A DNA stretch of 64,000 bases from Pelecanus crispus (GCF_030463565.1 NC_134662.1:4007001-4071000), one strand, 5' to 3'. Shown: positions 1 to 37,966, counted from the first letter of the stretch. Notes: generated by a model from the sequence alone, not told the origin. Numbers and translations: made by a program.

Positions 1-12100
<12,100 letters not shown>

Positions 12101-12103
12101 GGG

Positions 12104-12136
12104 ATGCAAAGTAGGAGACCTCCCGTCATGCACCGC
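12104..12136 (+). promoter_or_regulatory. U6 distal sequence element: octamer plus SPH/ZNF143 site
   Basis: An octamer-like ATGCAAAG lies at 12104-12111 (about -247 from the U6 start). A good SPH (Staf/ZNF143) match, CCCGTCATGCACCGCG, follows at about 12121-12136. Octamer plus SPH is the standard composition of vertebrate snRNA enhancers, and the distance fits the usual -200 to -250 position. Confidence 0.75.
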
Positions 12137-12284
12137 GCGGAGCCGCCCTCACCGCACGGGAGGATCAGCCGCAGAAAAGCCAAAATTTCTGACAAAAAGA
12201 TGGGTTTTGAGTATAGAGAGCGACGGGCATTGCTTGGAGTGTGTGACAACTTGAGGAAAATGGCGGGATCCTGAGGCAGACACA

Positions 12285-12328
12285 CTCGCCATGAGAGGAA
12301 AATTATAATTTGAAAGAGGTTTAAATAG
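12285..12328 (+). promoter_or_regulatory. U6 proximal sequence element and TATA box
   Basis: CTCGCCATGAGAGGAAAATT at 12285-12304 occupies -66 to -47, the position of the vertebrate PSE. It shares the CT..CC.T.A...GAAA.T framework with the human U6 element. TTAAATAG at 12321-12328 sits at -30 to -23 as the TATA box. A PSE plus TATA is the signature of a type 3 RNA polymerase III promoter. The spacing supports the PSE more than its sequence does. Confidence 0.75.
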
Positions 12329-12350
12329 TGCTGAGGAGACACAGCAGTTC

Positions 12351-12356
12351 GTGCTC

Positions 12357-12407
<51 letters not shown>

Positions 12408-12457
12408 GGCCCCTGCGCAAGGATGACACGCAAATTCGTGAAGCGTTCCATATTTTT
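12351..12457 (+). ncRNA. RNU6: U6 spliceosomal snRNA
   Basis: This 107-base sequence matches vertebrate U6 snRNA as I know it throughout. It has the GTGCTCGCTTCGGCAGCACA 5' stem-loop, the ATACTAAAATTGGAAC region, the ACAGAGA box that pairs with the 5' splice site, the AGC triad within GATTAGCATGG, the internal stem-loop CCCCTGCGCAAGGATG, and the 3' TTCCATAT tail. U6 is the catalytic-centre RNA of the major spliceosome, made by RNA polymerase III. Unlike the common U6 pseudogenes it keeps a full external promoter and a T-run terminator, so it is probably an active copy. It is divergent from TMEM259. I believe one of the active human U6 loci sits beside TMEM259 as well. Confidence 0.98.
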
Positions 12458-12461
12458 TTTT
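12453..12461 (+). terminator. RNA polymerase III terminator of U6
   Basis: A run of nine T residues directly follows the U6 3' CCATA; the mature RNA ends within it. Confidence 0.9.
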
Positions 12462-13095
12462 GGGACGATCGCAACCCCAAAACACACCGGGGAGTCCCTG
12501 TTTTGGCCCCCGCCCCGTGCCGGGGGTGCCCACCCCCCCGAGACAGTTGCCGCGGAGGTGGGGCATGTACCGGGCACCGGGGGGCAGGCAGAGCCCGCCA
12601 GCCCTGTGGGGGAGGTCCGTGCCCCCCCTGCCAGAGGAGAGGGGCCCCAGGGGTGAGGGGGCAGACAGGCACCCCAAAACCTTTGCGTCCCCCGGCCCGG
12701 GGGCCTCAGCCCAGCCCTGCTCGGGTCCCTGTGTGGCGCAGACCCCAAAGGGACTCGGGGCTGAGGGGGCGAGACCCCTGCCCCACGCTGGGGCACCCCG
12801 GAGGGGGAGAAGGTGGAGAGGAGGGAACCCCAGGGAGGGCGGAGGGCAGGGACCCCTGCCCAGCCCGCTGCCCACGCAGCCCCTGCCTGGGGACCATCCA
12901 GGGTGAGGAAGACCCCGGCCGACCTTCGGCCACTCGGGGAGCCGTGGGGAAGGGGCGGCAGCAGGGCAGGGGGCCAGGCCGGCTGCTCCACGTCTCTGCG
13001 GCGAGGGCCACCCTGCTGCCACCCACCCTGCCGTGCCCCCTGCCCTGTGCCCCCATGGACGGGGCTGCAGCGGTGCGAGGGCGATCCAGCCCCCC
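12462..13095. other. Spacer between U6 and the 3' end of ABCA7
   Basis: GC-rich, low-complexity sequence with C and G runs. I see no gene, no CR1 copy and no RNA-like fold. It should contain one of the breakpoints of the CNN2-ABCA7 inversion discussed in the findings. Confidence 0.5.
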
Positions 13096-13112
13096 GGGCA
13101 ATACCACGGGTC

Positions 13113-13118
13113 TTTATT
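13113..13118 (-). promoter_or_regulatory. ABCA7 polyadenylation signal
   Basis: TTTATT on the plus strand reads AATAAA on the minus strand, about 340 bases past the ABCA7 stop codon. It gives a short 3' UTR and no competing hexamer lies between. Confidence 0.75.
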
Positions 13119-13453
13119 TAATTGCTCTTTGACAGCAGGCAGGCTCCACTCAGCAGCGAGCAGTCGGGGGCCCAGGGCCAGCCCGGGCCCAGGGCAGACC
13201 CCCCCCATCCAACTCAGCCCCCCAGAAGGTACAACCCCACCAAGGGGGAGCTGGGGCCAGCCCGGCCCTGGCGCTCGGACCTTCCCCAGTGCCTGGACCA
13301 TCCCACAGGGATGGTGGCCCCGTGCCGGCGGGAGGGACGCAGCCAGGGCCCCCCGTGCAGCTCTGGGGGTCCAGGGTGGCCAGAAGCCCCAGGACCCCGG
13401 GTCATGCCGTGGTGACAGCTGGGGAGGGGGTCCACGGGGCACCGTGGCCCTGC

Positions 13454-28229
<14,776 letters not shown>

Positions 28230-30225
28230 GGCGGGGGTGCAGGGGGCACGTTCTCTGCACCCCACTCAGGTCCAGCTGTGGGTGACAGCAGCGGGGGGTC
28301 AGCACCAAGCTGGGGGTGACGGTCAGGGCTCTCACTTCCCTCTGGCTCGGGGCTTATCACACACCGGGCAAAGCGCCGGGCACACGGCTGAGCTCCGGGT
28401 GCTGGCAGGAGCCAGCCCGGCGTTCCTGCAGCAAAGCTCCTTTCCGGAGCAAAGCCCTCAAATCTCATTCTTCTCTAAACCAAAAGCAGCAAAACAGGGC
28501 ACAAGCTCTGCAAGCCCCTCCAGGTCAGCGCTGCGTTGGGAGCGATGAACCCGAGACACGCACCACGCCAAGCGCGGGGAGCAGCCGGGCGCCCCAGCAG
28601 CCCCGGCGACGGGAGCGGCTGCGAGCCCTGGAGAGCTGGGCAGCCGCCGGGGGAGGCCTGGGACCTGCCCGTGCCTCAGTTTCCCCCTGTGAGGGATGTG
28701 GCAGGGCCAGCAGCGAGGTCGGGTGTTTCTGGTGAGACCCTCAGCACCCCAGGAGGGGAAATTGGCCCCATGCAATGAGCTCGAGGAGTGAGCTCAGACA
28801 CGCAGGTCCCACAGGTGCCCCCCGAGCTGTGCTGGGGTCCCAGCAGCTCCGTCCCCGTCCCCAGCCCGGTCCCAGCCAGCTCCTGGGACTTCACCCACCC
28901 CCGGCCAGGGGCCAGCAGGTCGGCAGCCCCCAGGACCCAGCAGCAAAGCAGCAGCCTCCCCTTCCAGCCGCGCGGGCCGGCTTCGTGCCAAACCTGGGCA
29001 GGCAGAGGTGGCACGACCGAACTCGCAGCCTCCCGCCCGGCAAACACCCACGCTCCAGGAAAGCCCAGCTCCGGAGCTGCCCCCGGGGCCACCGTGAGCT
29101 CAAGGCACCCCTGGGGCACCCACGCTGCCCGTTCCACCACCCCGAGCTGGTGGCCGAAGCTGCAGACTCACCCGCCTGCCCTCTCGCCTCCCACGGCCTC
29201 GCACCTCCGCCAGCCCCGGCCCGGGTTTGGGCAGGAGGGCAGGCAGGCGACGACCTGCCCGCTGCTGCCTCTGCCCGCGCTCGGGGCTAAGCCGGGTCCC
29301 GGGGCGCAGCGGGGATAAGCAGGCACCAGCCAGCGGGATTAGGATCCCGGCTGGGAAATCCGGCTAATCAGCCTGTGGGGCTGGACACGAGTGGCACCAG
29401 AGCGGGGTCCGGGGGGAGGATTCCTCTGAGGGGGCACCGGGGTTTGGGGAGAGCTGTGCCACCCGCACCCGCTGCAGCGGGGACCCAGCGCCCCGGCCCC
29501 GGGAGGCGGCTGCCAGGGTGGGGGGTGACAGCGGCTGAGCGGGGGGCAGCGGCTCTTTTCGGGACAAAACAGACACAAAACACCGGGATGCTCCAGAAGC
29601 CACTTCCCAGAAGGGGACTCGCGTGGGAATCTGCTCACTCACCTCATGGGAAAAAAAAAAAAAACACTCCCCATCGCTGCAACCGGGAGCACGGCGGCCC
29701 CCGACCCTGGCACCCCCCGGCCCCGGTCCCGCCGCACCGAGCCCCGCGCTGGGCGGGATGCGGAGCCACCGGGGGGCGGAGGGGCCGGGGGGGGGGGTGA
29801 TGGGGACAGGGGGACAGCCCCGGGGGGGACGATGGGGACATCCCGGGGGGATGATGGGGACACGGGGACATCCCGGGGGGATGATGGGGACAGCCCGGGG
29901 GGGGCACAAGGGACATCCCGGGGGGAGGATGGGGACACGGGGACAGCCCCGGGGGGGACGATGGGGACAGCCCGGGGGGGACACTGGGACATCCCGGGGG
30001 GATGATGGGGACACGGGGACATCCCGGGGGGAGGATGGGGACACGGGGACATCCCGGGGGGGGACGATGGGGACATCCCGGGGGGGGCACGGGGACATCC
30101 CGGGGGGATGATGGGGACATTGGGACAGCCCGGGGGGACGCTGCGAGGCCGAAGCCCGGCCCAGGCCAGCCCCCGGCGGCACAGCCCCCGCCCGCAGCAG
30201 CTCCCGGCCCGGGACCCCCGTTACC
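28230..30225 (-). other. ABCA7 5' UTR and probable 5' intron
   Basis: The ATG exon continues upstream to a good acceptor (tgtcacccacag) ending at 28276, so 28230-28275 is 5' UTR. The next good minus-strand donor with CpG-rich sequence before it is gagcag|gtaacg at 30225/30224, giving a candidate non-coding first exon and an intron of about 1.95 kb. Human ABCA7 also begins with a non-coding exon. The link is inferred and needs transcript evidence. Confidence 0.5.
29795..30135. repeat. G-rich minisatellite in ABCA7 5' intron
   Basis: An array of degenerate units such as acatcccggggggatgatgggg over about 340 bases with runs of four to nine G on the plus strand. It starts within 100 bases of the putative ABCA7 first exon. 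The G-runs could form quadruplexes on the plus strand, opposite the transcript. Confidence 0.9.
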
Positions 30226-30244
30226 TGCTCACGCCGCCACCGCG

Positions 30245-30370
30245 CGGCCCCTTTAAGAGACACCCCCCGCCTCAGCGGGCTCCGCCGGGCTCGTGCGCAG
30301 GCCCCGCCCTCCCTGCGCTACAAAGTAGCCGCGGGCGTGACGTCAGGGGAAGCGGGTCTTAAAGGGGCCG
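30245..30370 (-). promoter_or_regulatory. Candidate ABCA7 promoter: CRE between inverted TTTAAG elements
   Basis: A perfect palindromic CRE (TGACGTCA, 30338-30345) and a 14-base perfect inverted repeat, CGGCCCCTTTAAGA at 30245-30258 and its complement at 30357-30370, lie just upstream of the candidate first-exon donor. This is the expected position for the ABCA7 promoter. The assignment is inference. Confidence 0.5.
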
Positions 30371-31240
30371 GTGCGGCACGGGAGGGCGGGGGGTGGGGGT
30401 GTGTGTGCGAGGGGCAGGAGCCCCTCCCCACCCCTGCCCTTCCCCTGGCCAGCTCTGGCCCTGCCCCACCCCTGCCACGCCCTGCCACGCCCCCTGCCAC
30501 GCCCCTGCCCCACCTCGCCCTGGGCTGGGCACCCTTGGGACCCCCACGGAGCAGCGGAGCCCCTGCCAAGGGCGCTGCAGCCCGGCCTGGGGGGGGCTGA
30601 GACCCCCCTGGAGTGCCAGGCCCCGCGAGGCGGTGGGCAGGGAGACCCCCCCCCACCCCCACCCCCCCCTCGCCGGGCTCCCGAGGGACAGACCCTTCCC
30701 CACGAGGGTCCCCCAGCCCCCGGGGCTGTGGCAGCCTCCAGGTGGGGGGCACCGGGGTGGTATTGGGGTGCTGGGTGGCAGCGATGGCCCCAGGAGGGTC
30801 CCGAAGGCAGGGGCCGCTGAGTCACGCTGCGGCGGGCAGCATGGCCGGCAGCACCGTGCTGGCACCCGTGAACCTCGGCGGCTCGATACCGGGGGAGGCG
30901 GCACAGGCAGGGCCCCCCGGGAGCGAAGCTGAGCTCCTCTCGTTGCAGCAGGCGATAACGCAAGGCCGCGGCCCGAGTCGGGGAGCGCGGCTCTCTGAAC
31001 CGCAGCGTTTCACCCCAAAAAGTGGATCCCAGCTCGGCCAGGGCTCACGCAGGCACAGCCGGGGCCACAAGCCCAGGGCTACCGCTGGGCCACGGCCCTC
31101 GGGGCTCCCGGGGGCAACCAAACCGGGGTTTGGGAGGTCCCTTGGCTGTGCTCAGGGCAGCGCTGAGCCCCGGGAGCAGCCCGCGCCAGCAGCGCCCCGC
31201 ATTTAACCGCAGCGCCCAGCTCTGCTTCACGGCACAGCAC
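30371..31240. other. Spacer between ABCA7 promoter and CNN2 3' end
   Basis: GC-rich spacer with C-runs (for example 30650-30670) and a short ccacgcccctgcc repeat near 30475-30505. I see no gene and no transposon. Confidence 0.5.
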
Positions 31241-31257
31241 GTCCCTTCGGGAAGCTT

Positions 31258-31263
31258 TTTATT
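31258..31263 (-). promoter_or_regulatory. CNN2 polyadenylation signal
   Basis: TTTATT on the plus strand gives AATAAA on the minus strand about 1.25 kb after the CNN2 stop, the expected length for its 3' UTR. Confidence 0.7.
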
Positions 31264-32510
31264 GCCCACCCACGCTCAGGACCAGCGCACGGTGGCACCG
31301 TTAACCCCACAGCCAGTTCCCAGCTCCCACTCGGTGCCCCGGCCCCGGGGGACACGCAGCGGCTCGGCCCCCCGGATCGCAGCCTCCCGCCCCACGGCCC
31401 CGCAGCTCTGGGGTCCGACCCAGCTCTGCAGCAGCTCCCACCCCCCCAGGCACGGGGGGACCTGGCTCGAGCACTGACGCAAGGAGCCTGCACCAGAAAC
31501 CATCTCCTGCTTAAGTTAAAAAGTTTTGGTTTTTTTTTTTTTAAAAAAAAAAAAAAAAATTCAATATAAGAGCATTTGCAGTAAAAACCCCACATGAGGC
31601 GAAGAAGCCGGCGGGCACAGCAAGGGGCTGCGCCGTGCGCCGGCACCCCCAGCCCTGCGCCGCGCTGGCAGCTGCCCACCCTCAGGCATCGCCCCGTGGC
31701 GCAGGATGCGGCCGTCGCAGGCAGCCTTGGCTCCAGCCTGCCAGGCGATCGCATTACTGCGGCGTTCGGCACCGCAAGCCGGGTGCCTGCAGGGCGTGCC
31801 GGGTGTGTGGGCTCCCAGCCCAGCCCTGCGGCCACGACCGGAGCCTCGGAAACTTGGTCCCTATGAATTCTGCAAAAAAGGCATTTCCAGCTTCGCTCCT
31901 AGAGATCACACGAGAGCGCAAGGCTGCTGGCGGTGCATGCACGCTCACACTCGCAATCCCCCATCCCGGGCCAAGGCCCTGCAGCGCCCTGGGCTCCCCC
32001 CGTGCCTGGGGGTCTCTCCCGGCCGTGCTCCCACCGACCCGAGCCCCTCTCCTCCGCAGGGCTGAGCTGGGTCCTGCCAGCACCGGGGCGAGAAGCGGCA
32101 CCGGGGGTAGTGTGGGCGGCTGCCAGCCCCCCCTTGCCGAGGGATCCAGGCGCTGCCGCAGCAGAGCATCGCCGGGGCGGCGTGGTGGGCGCCGGGTGGG
32201 AATGCATCTTCTTGGCTGCGCGAGAGGCGACACCGTCCCCTTCTCGGTGCTGGAGCATCCACTGCCTTCCTGCTGCAAACGCCGGGGCTGCACTGGGGCC
32301 TGGGGATGCCCGCGGGCTGCGGGAAAGGGCCGGTCTCTCCTCTAGAAATGGGGTCTTTCTTTCCTTGCTCAGAAAAACAAGATTCCTTTCAAAATTTAAA
32401 AAAAAAAAAAAAATTTAAAAAGAGGGAATGATGAAAGCAGAGCCTGGAATGTCGTTGGTAGCGAGGTCTGTACATGAGATAGTGCGAGACGGGGCTGGGC
32501 GACGTCCCAC
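31264..32510 (-). other. CNN2 3' UTR
   Basis: Sequence between the CNN2 stop codon and the AATAAA. It contains two A/T homopolymer palindromes: T13 then A17 at 31530-31559, and a symmetric aaaattt...aaatttaaaa tract at about 32391-32420. Otherwise it is ordinary GC-rich UTR. Confidence 0.6.
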
Positions 32511-35500
32511 TCAGTAGCTCTCCTCCTCCTCATGGTGGTAGTGGTACCCGGGGGGGTCCCCGCTTTGGTCGCAGGCAGCGTTGGCCACCTCGCCCTGGCT
32601 GCCCTGCGGGCAGTACTTGGGGTCGTAGATCTGGCGGCCCAAGCCGAAAACCTGGCCGCTCTGGTTGGCGCCCTGGTTGGAGCCCATCTGCAGCGACATG
32701 GAGGAGTTGTCGCACTTCTCCGTCCCCATCTTGGAGTCGTAGATGTGTCTCCTGGTGCCGGGAGCCGTCATGCCCACCTGGAAGGACAGGACGGAGCAGG
32801 GTTCAGCTGCTGTCCCCCCCACCATCCCTCCGCGCCGCGGCCGCGGTGGCTCACCTGGCTGGCGCACTTGTTGGTGCCCATTTGGAGGCTGATGGTGGAG
32901 TGGTCCATGGGCGGCAGGATCTGGTTCTTGGGGTCGTAGAGATGCCTCCTGGTGCCGTAGGCCGTCATGCCGGACTGGCTGGCACACTTGTTCGTGCCCA
33001 TCTGACAAGAGAGGCCGGTGAGACCGGGCACTGCCCCACGCGTGCCCCTTCTCCTCCCGCCCCGTCCCCCCACAACCCGGGGGGCACAGCCAGCGCAGCC
33101 TCTCCCGGACATTGAGTGCCAGGGTTCAGATGCCTTTCATTAAAAATAATCCAGCCACCAAGCCAGGAAACACGAAATTGCTACTCTCCCCTTAATTGCT
33201 TTAGTGGTGGACTTGGTAGTGTAGGTTAATGGTTGGACTGGATGATCTTAAAGGGCTTTTCCAACCTAAACGATTCGATGATCCCAGATCCTGAGGATGC
33301 TCAAATCACCTTGAGCCTCAGGTCGCCCCATCCATGCTTGGAGCCCTGACAGTGGGTGCTGAGGGTTTGGTAAAACCGAGGCCCCCCTCACCCGCCAGCC
33401 CGGCCCTCGGGAGCACGCGCGGGGCCAGCCCACCTGCAGCCCGATCACGCACTGCCCGGCCTTCATCTTGGCCTCGTCGAAGTTCCTCTGCTGCTTCTCC
33501 GAGTACTTCACGCCGATGTCTACGCCGCTCTGCATCCCCTTCGTTTTGGCCTGCCGGGGAGGGGCGGTGAGGAAGGACGGGGGTCCCAGACCTCCCTCCC
33601 TCCCTCTCCCTGGGCAGGGGGAGCCTGGGAAGACCCTGGGAGCCCCGGGAGCCGCGGGGTCCCACAGGCACCACCCCAAGTTGGGGGTCTCCCCAGCGGG
33701 TCCCCGCAGGGCTTTGCCCCCTCCCAAGCCACTCTTCCCTTGGCGCTCACCATGCCCGCCAGCGCCAGCAGCGACACCTGCACCTGCGTCAGGTTCCCGC
33801 TCTCAAAGAGGTCGTTGGCTTCAAAGAGGTCCACGGGGTTCATGCCGTAGCTGGCCATGGCCTTGATGAAGTTGGAGAGGTTCTCGAGCTGGGGGCGGGG
33901 GGAGAGGGGTAAGACGCCGGTGGGTGATGGCGGAGGGGCCGGGGCAGAGCCGGGGCTCTGCGGCGGCCAGGTTGCAGGCAGGGCTGCCCGCACCTACCTG
34001 GTGCCAGTTCTGAGCCGAGCGGTTGATCTTCCTCACCGAGTTGGGCTGCAGCTTGTTCATGAGCCTGGAGGGAGGCAGGGGGGAGCGGGGGCTGCGGCGG
34101 GGCACACACCCCAGGGCGGCAGCAGGGTGCGGGCCCCTTTCGGGAAGGTCCAGGTCTCCCCTGCAAGCACAAGGTGATCTCCCCCCCCAAGTCCCTGATG
34201 GCCCCAGGGCTCCTCGCAGACACGGGCACTTTGGGGGCAACTCCGGCCAAGCAGCGCCGCAGAGAAACCTCTGTCGGGTCCCACCGGCGCGGGCATGGCC
34301 AGATCCAGCCCACCCTTCCCACCCCAAGGGCTTGGCGGGGGTCCCCGGGAGGGCAGGTCTCCCGCATCACCATCCGAACGGAGCGGGGGCCAAGGGGCTG
34401 TGCTCGGGACTCACTCGCAGAGGATCACCCCATCCTTCAGCCCCTTCTGGAAATCGGGCCCGATCTGCTGCCCCGTGACGCTCTCGATCCACGTCCGCAG
34501 CTCGGCTTCCTTCTGCGGGTCGTACTTCTGGGCGAGCTGGGAGGGGACGGCGAGGGGGCAGCTCAGGCACGGCCCCGGCGTGCACCCCAAACCCCTCGGG
34601 GGGGGGGGGCGGCTCCCCCACCCCAGGCACAGACCCGCAGCGAGGTCTGGGGACAGCAGCCCAGTGCCGAACACCGTCCCCGGGAAGCGCTGGGGACACT
34701 GGCACCCCGTCCCCAGCCTCTGCAGCGTGGTGGAGTGCACCCCACAGCCTGGCCGCCCCCAGCCCCAGAGAGCCGGGGGGTGAGGTGGGTGCAGCAAGGT
34801 AGGCGCAGCAAGGTGGGCGCAGCAAGGTAGGCGCAGCAAGGTGGGCGCAGCGAGCGGCTCGGACGGCCCCGGGAGATTTGTTCAGCCCCAATTTTCTGGC
34901 ACACAGGAACCCCCCCCGGGGCTGGCAGGTGACAAGAGCCATGGCTGGGAGTCACAGCGTGACCCCATGGCAGGGGAGGACATCTCCCCCCATCTCCAGC
35001 CTCCCGCATCCCCGACCGTCGGCTGGTTTTAGCCCGTCTATACGCGCAGCCTGGGGAGCAAGAGTGGCCGGGCTGCCCCTGCCCCTGCCCGTGCCCCTGC
35101 CCCTGCCCGTGCCCGTGCCCCTTGCATGGGAATGGGGACAGGAGCACGAGCACGGTGCTGCCAACAGACACAGGCGTTGGCGCGGCCGGACCCGGCGTGA
35201 GCCCGCAGAGCACGGTGCCCCTCACACACGGCAGCTTCTGAACCTTTCCAGGAGGATGAGAAGGAACTGCCCGGGGGGGCTGTGGGGAAATGCAAGGCCT
35301 CATTCCTCCCTGTCCCCTGGAGCCCGCAGGAGCCCAGCACCAAGCTCCGGGGGTCTCTGGCCACGCGACGCTCTCCCCTCCGGCGCGGCCAAACGCCGCT
35401 GCAGATTCCTCGGTCACCGCGGCTATGCCAGGAATGCGGATGCCTCCTCCCAAATGGAGACCAGCTGCCCGGGCCGGCAGCATCACTGGCAGCATCGCAT

Positions 35501-37831
35501 CGGCCTTGGCCCGCGAGGGAAGGAAAAGGCACCCCGGCCTGGGGCGGGAAGGAGGGGGCTGCATGGGAAGACCCTGGGAGCCCCGAGTGCCGTCGCTGCT
35601 CAGCTGGCACCCGGGGACGGCTGCAAGGCAGCCACTGACCTCTCGCCCATCCCGTCCCCTCTTGGTCCCGGTCTGCACCAGGGCTGGTAGCCCCAAGGGA
35701 TCCCAGCCACGGGGAGACCCCGGATGGGCACGGTCCGGCCCCATTCCCCGGTGGGGAGACACCAGCCGTGCCCGCAGGCTGCGCTGGGCTGCAGCCCCAC
35801 AGCCCCAGCCCCAAAGGGGAAGCTGGACTGGTGTGGGATGCAGGGACAGCCCAGCTGAGCAGGGTCACGCTCACGACACCATGCGCATCCCAGCTGGGGA
35901 ATCCCACTGTCCTACCAGCTGGTTTTCTGGAGCATGGGCAGCCCATGCCAGTTCCTGTTCCCAGCCCGCTGCCAGCACGGAGGTTTCTCAGGGCACGGGA
36001 GGGGTCAGAGGGCACCAGCCCCTGAGCAGATCCCACCACAGCCCAGTTTGCAAGGGCTTGCACGGACTGGGAGGCTGCCACTGGTTTAACTGGTTCCCAG
36101 TCAGTGATGTCAGCTTCCAGCAGACACACCGGGGCAGTTAAACTGGCTTAAGTCTTGCTGAATCAAGCTGAAGCGCCCAAGAGCACGCAGCAGTGAGGCT
36201 CCAGCACGCGTCCACCCGCTCAGCGCCGGTGAGCCCAGCCCAGATGCAAGCAGGGACCCGTCTTCTCCGGGTGATGAAATGCAAATCCCTGCGAGGCTGG
36301 GCAAGGACAGCCCGGCCCCAGCTGCGGCCACAGCCGCCACAGCTGCCACAATCCCCACAGCCACACGCAGCCGAGCTCCGGCAGCGGTGCAGGCAGCGGC
36401 CCAGTGCCCCTTCTGCCTGCCCCGGCTCCATCCGGGCAGCTCCTGCGTCCCTGGGCAGGGCGCAGCCGCGCAGGGGCTGCCCCGGGGCCGGGGGGGGACC
36501 ACGGCTCAATCCCTGCTCGCCTGGGGCCAGGTACAGCCCGGCACCGTGGCCGCTGCCCGTGCCACCGCCCGGGGTGCCGGCGGTGCCCAGCACCCATCCC
36601 TGACCGCAGCCCCACAGGGAGCACGGCCAAGGGAAGGGGTTGCTGGGTCCCCCCGCTCCCCCTGGCCCGGCAGGACCCCCGTACCCCCACCACAGCAGCG
36701 CAGCCCCACTGCATGGGGCACAGCGAAGGCTCGGATGGGGGCACCCGGAGTCGCACCCAGCGCTGCTCACCAGCACCCCAGCCCCATCCTCAGCGTTTCG
36801 GTCAAGGGCTGATTTCACCTGCCCGGGCAGGAGGGTGCTGGCAGGGCAGGGCAGCTGCCTGCACCCTGCGGCACCCGGCTCCTTCCTTGGGGTGTAAACA
36901 CCCCGGCCGGAGGCACCGGTTCCCCTTTCCCCTTCCGGCCCCGCGGTGCCTCGGTGGCACCTCTGCGGGAGAGCGGCTCAGGCGCGCGAGGCCTGGGTGG
37001 CCGAGGGTGCCATGGGTGAGCCCGGCCGGGGGGTCCGGGGCTCCGAGGGGCAGGCGTGAGCCGGGAGCTGCTGCTGCCACCTGTGTCCTGCCAGGGCCAC
37101 CAGCCCCATCCCCAGCGAGGGCCGTGGGGACACGGGCCAGGTCGGAGCATCCCACCGGGAGACAGGGACCAGCGGCAAAAGGCAACAGGAGCTGCTGGGG
37201 CCATTCGCCCCCAGCCCCGGGTGCGGACGGGAGCGGTGCCCCGGGGTTTGCCGGGGGCGGGGGGCGATACCGGCCACCGCACGGGCCTGCACGGGGGTTG
37301 GCGAGGTGGCCGGTCCCTGGGACCCCTCCCAGCCCCGGTCCCCCGGAGACACCTTCCCGGGACCCCGCGGGCAGGGCCAGGGCACCCCGGGACTGTGAGC
37401 CCAGCGCCGGCATCCCCGCCCCTCAGAGCCCCCGGCACACCGGGACCCCCGGCTCCCCGTCCTCCCGGGACCCCCGGCTCCCCGCCCGCCGCTGGCGCCG
37501 GGACCCCCCGATCTCCACCCCGGGACTTCTCCACTCTCCACCCCCGGAGGCACCGGGCCCCGTCCGGCTCCACATGCCCGGGGCGCACCGGGACCCCCCG
37601 GCTCTCCAGGAGCCGGGGATGCAACCGGGACCCCGCAGTGGCACCGGGATGCCCCGCTCTCCAGGGCCCCCAGGAGCACCGGGAGTCGCAGCGCCCGGTA
37701 GCCCCGGTACCTCCCCGGTCCCCGACTCCCCCCTGCCCGGTGGCACCGGGGTCCCCGTCGCGGCTCACCCGGTTTTTGACCTCGGCGGAGAGGCCGTAGG
37801 ACGGGCCCTTGTTGAACTGGGAGCTGCTCAT
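32511..37831 (-). CDS. CNN2: Calponin 2, actin-binding cytoskeletal protein
   Basis: Calponin 2 (h2-calponin) binds F-actin and restrains actomyosin in smooth muscle, fibroblasts and macrophages (family knowledge). Seven coding exons, all GT-AG and in phase: 37769-37831, 34415-34536, 33998-34064, 33751-33888, 33434-33550, 32855-33001, 32511-32777. Product is 306 aa, against 309 in human from memory. It starts [21 protein letters not shown] calponin-homology domain spans about residues 28-130 ([34 protein letters not shown]). Three calponin (CLIK) repeats follow: [16 protein letters not shown] near 165, [15 protein letters not shown] near 205 and [15 protein letters not shown] near 243. The acidic tail ends HHEEEESY. 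It is CNN2 rather than CNN1 or CNN3 by the short acidic tail and the neighbours ABCA7 and ARHGAP45. Confidence 0.97.
33133..33285 (+). mobile_element. CR1 LINE 3' end in CNN2 intron 5
   Basis: Sense-orientation CR1 3' terminus with the diagnostic gttggactggatgatctt...ccaacctaaacgattcgatgatcc end. It also carries the upstream block cattaaaaataatccagccaccaagccaggaaac shared, in the opposite sense, with the other CR1 copies of this window. It is 5'-truncated and antisense to CNN2. Confidence 0.9.
34537..37768 (-). other. CNN2 intron 1
   Basis: Long GC-rich first intron. It holds a 14-base tandem repeat (34784-34853) and a CCCCTG/CCCGTG hexamer run (about 35082-35122). Open frames of several hundred codons run through it on both strands because stops are rare in such GC-rich DNA; I saw no conserved motif in them. 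Confidence 0.6.
34784..34853. repeat. Five 14-base repeats in CNN2 intron 1
   Basis: Five units of ggtgggcgcagcaa / ggtaggcgcagcaa in alternation. Non-coding. Confidence 0.85.
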
Positions 37832-37935
37832 GGCGGGCAGCGGGCAGCGGGCAGCGGAGCCGGTACCGGAGCGGGCAGCGGGGAGCGGCGGCGGGGCGGG
37901 AGGGGCGGGAGGGGCGGGCCCGGCCCCCCCGCGCT

Positions 37936-37966
37936 GATTGGCCGGGGCCGAAATGCCCAAATAAGG
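37936..37966 (-). promoter_or_regulatory. CArG box and CCAAT box of the CNN2 promoter
   Basis: CCAAATAAGG at 37957-37966 is a perfect CArG box, reading CCTTATTTGG on the CNN2 strand. An inverted CCAAT (GATTGG, 37936-37941) lies between it and the start codon, about 105-135 bases upstream of the ATG. Calponin genes are known SRF/MRTF targets, so a serum response element here fits the gene. Confidence 0.8.
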
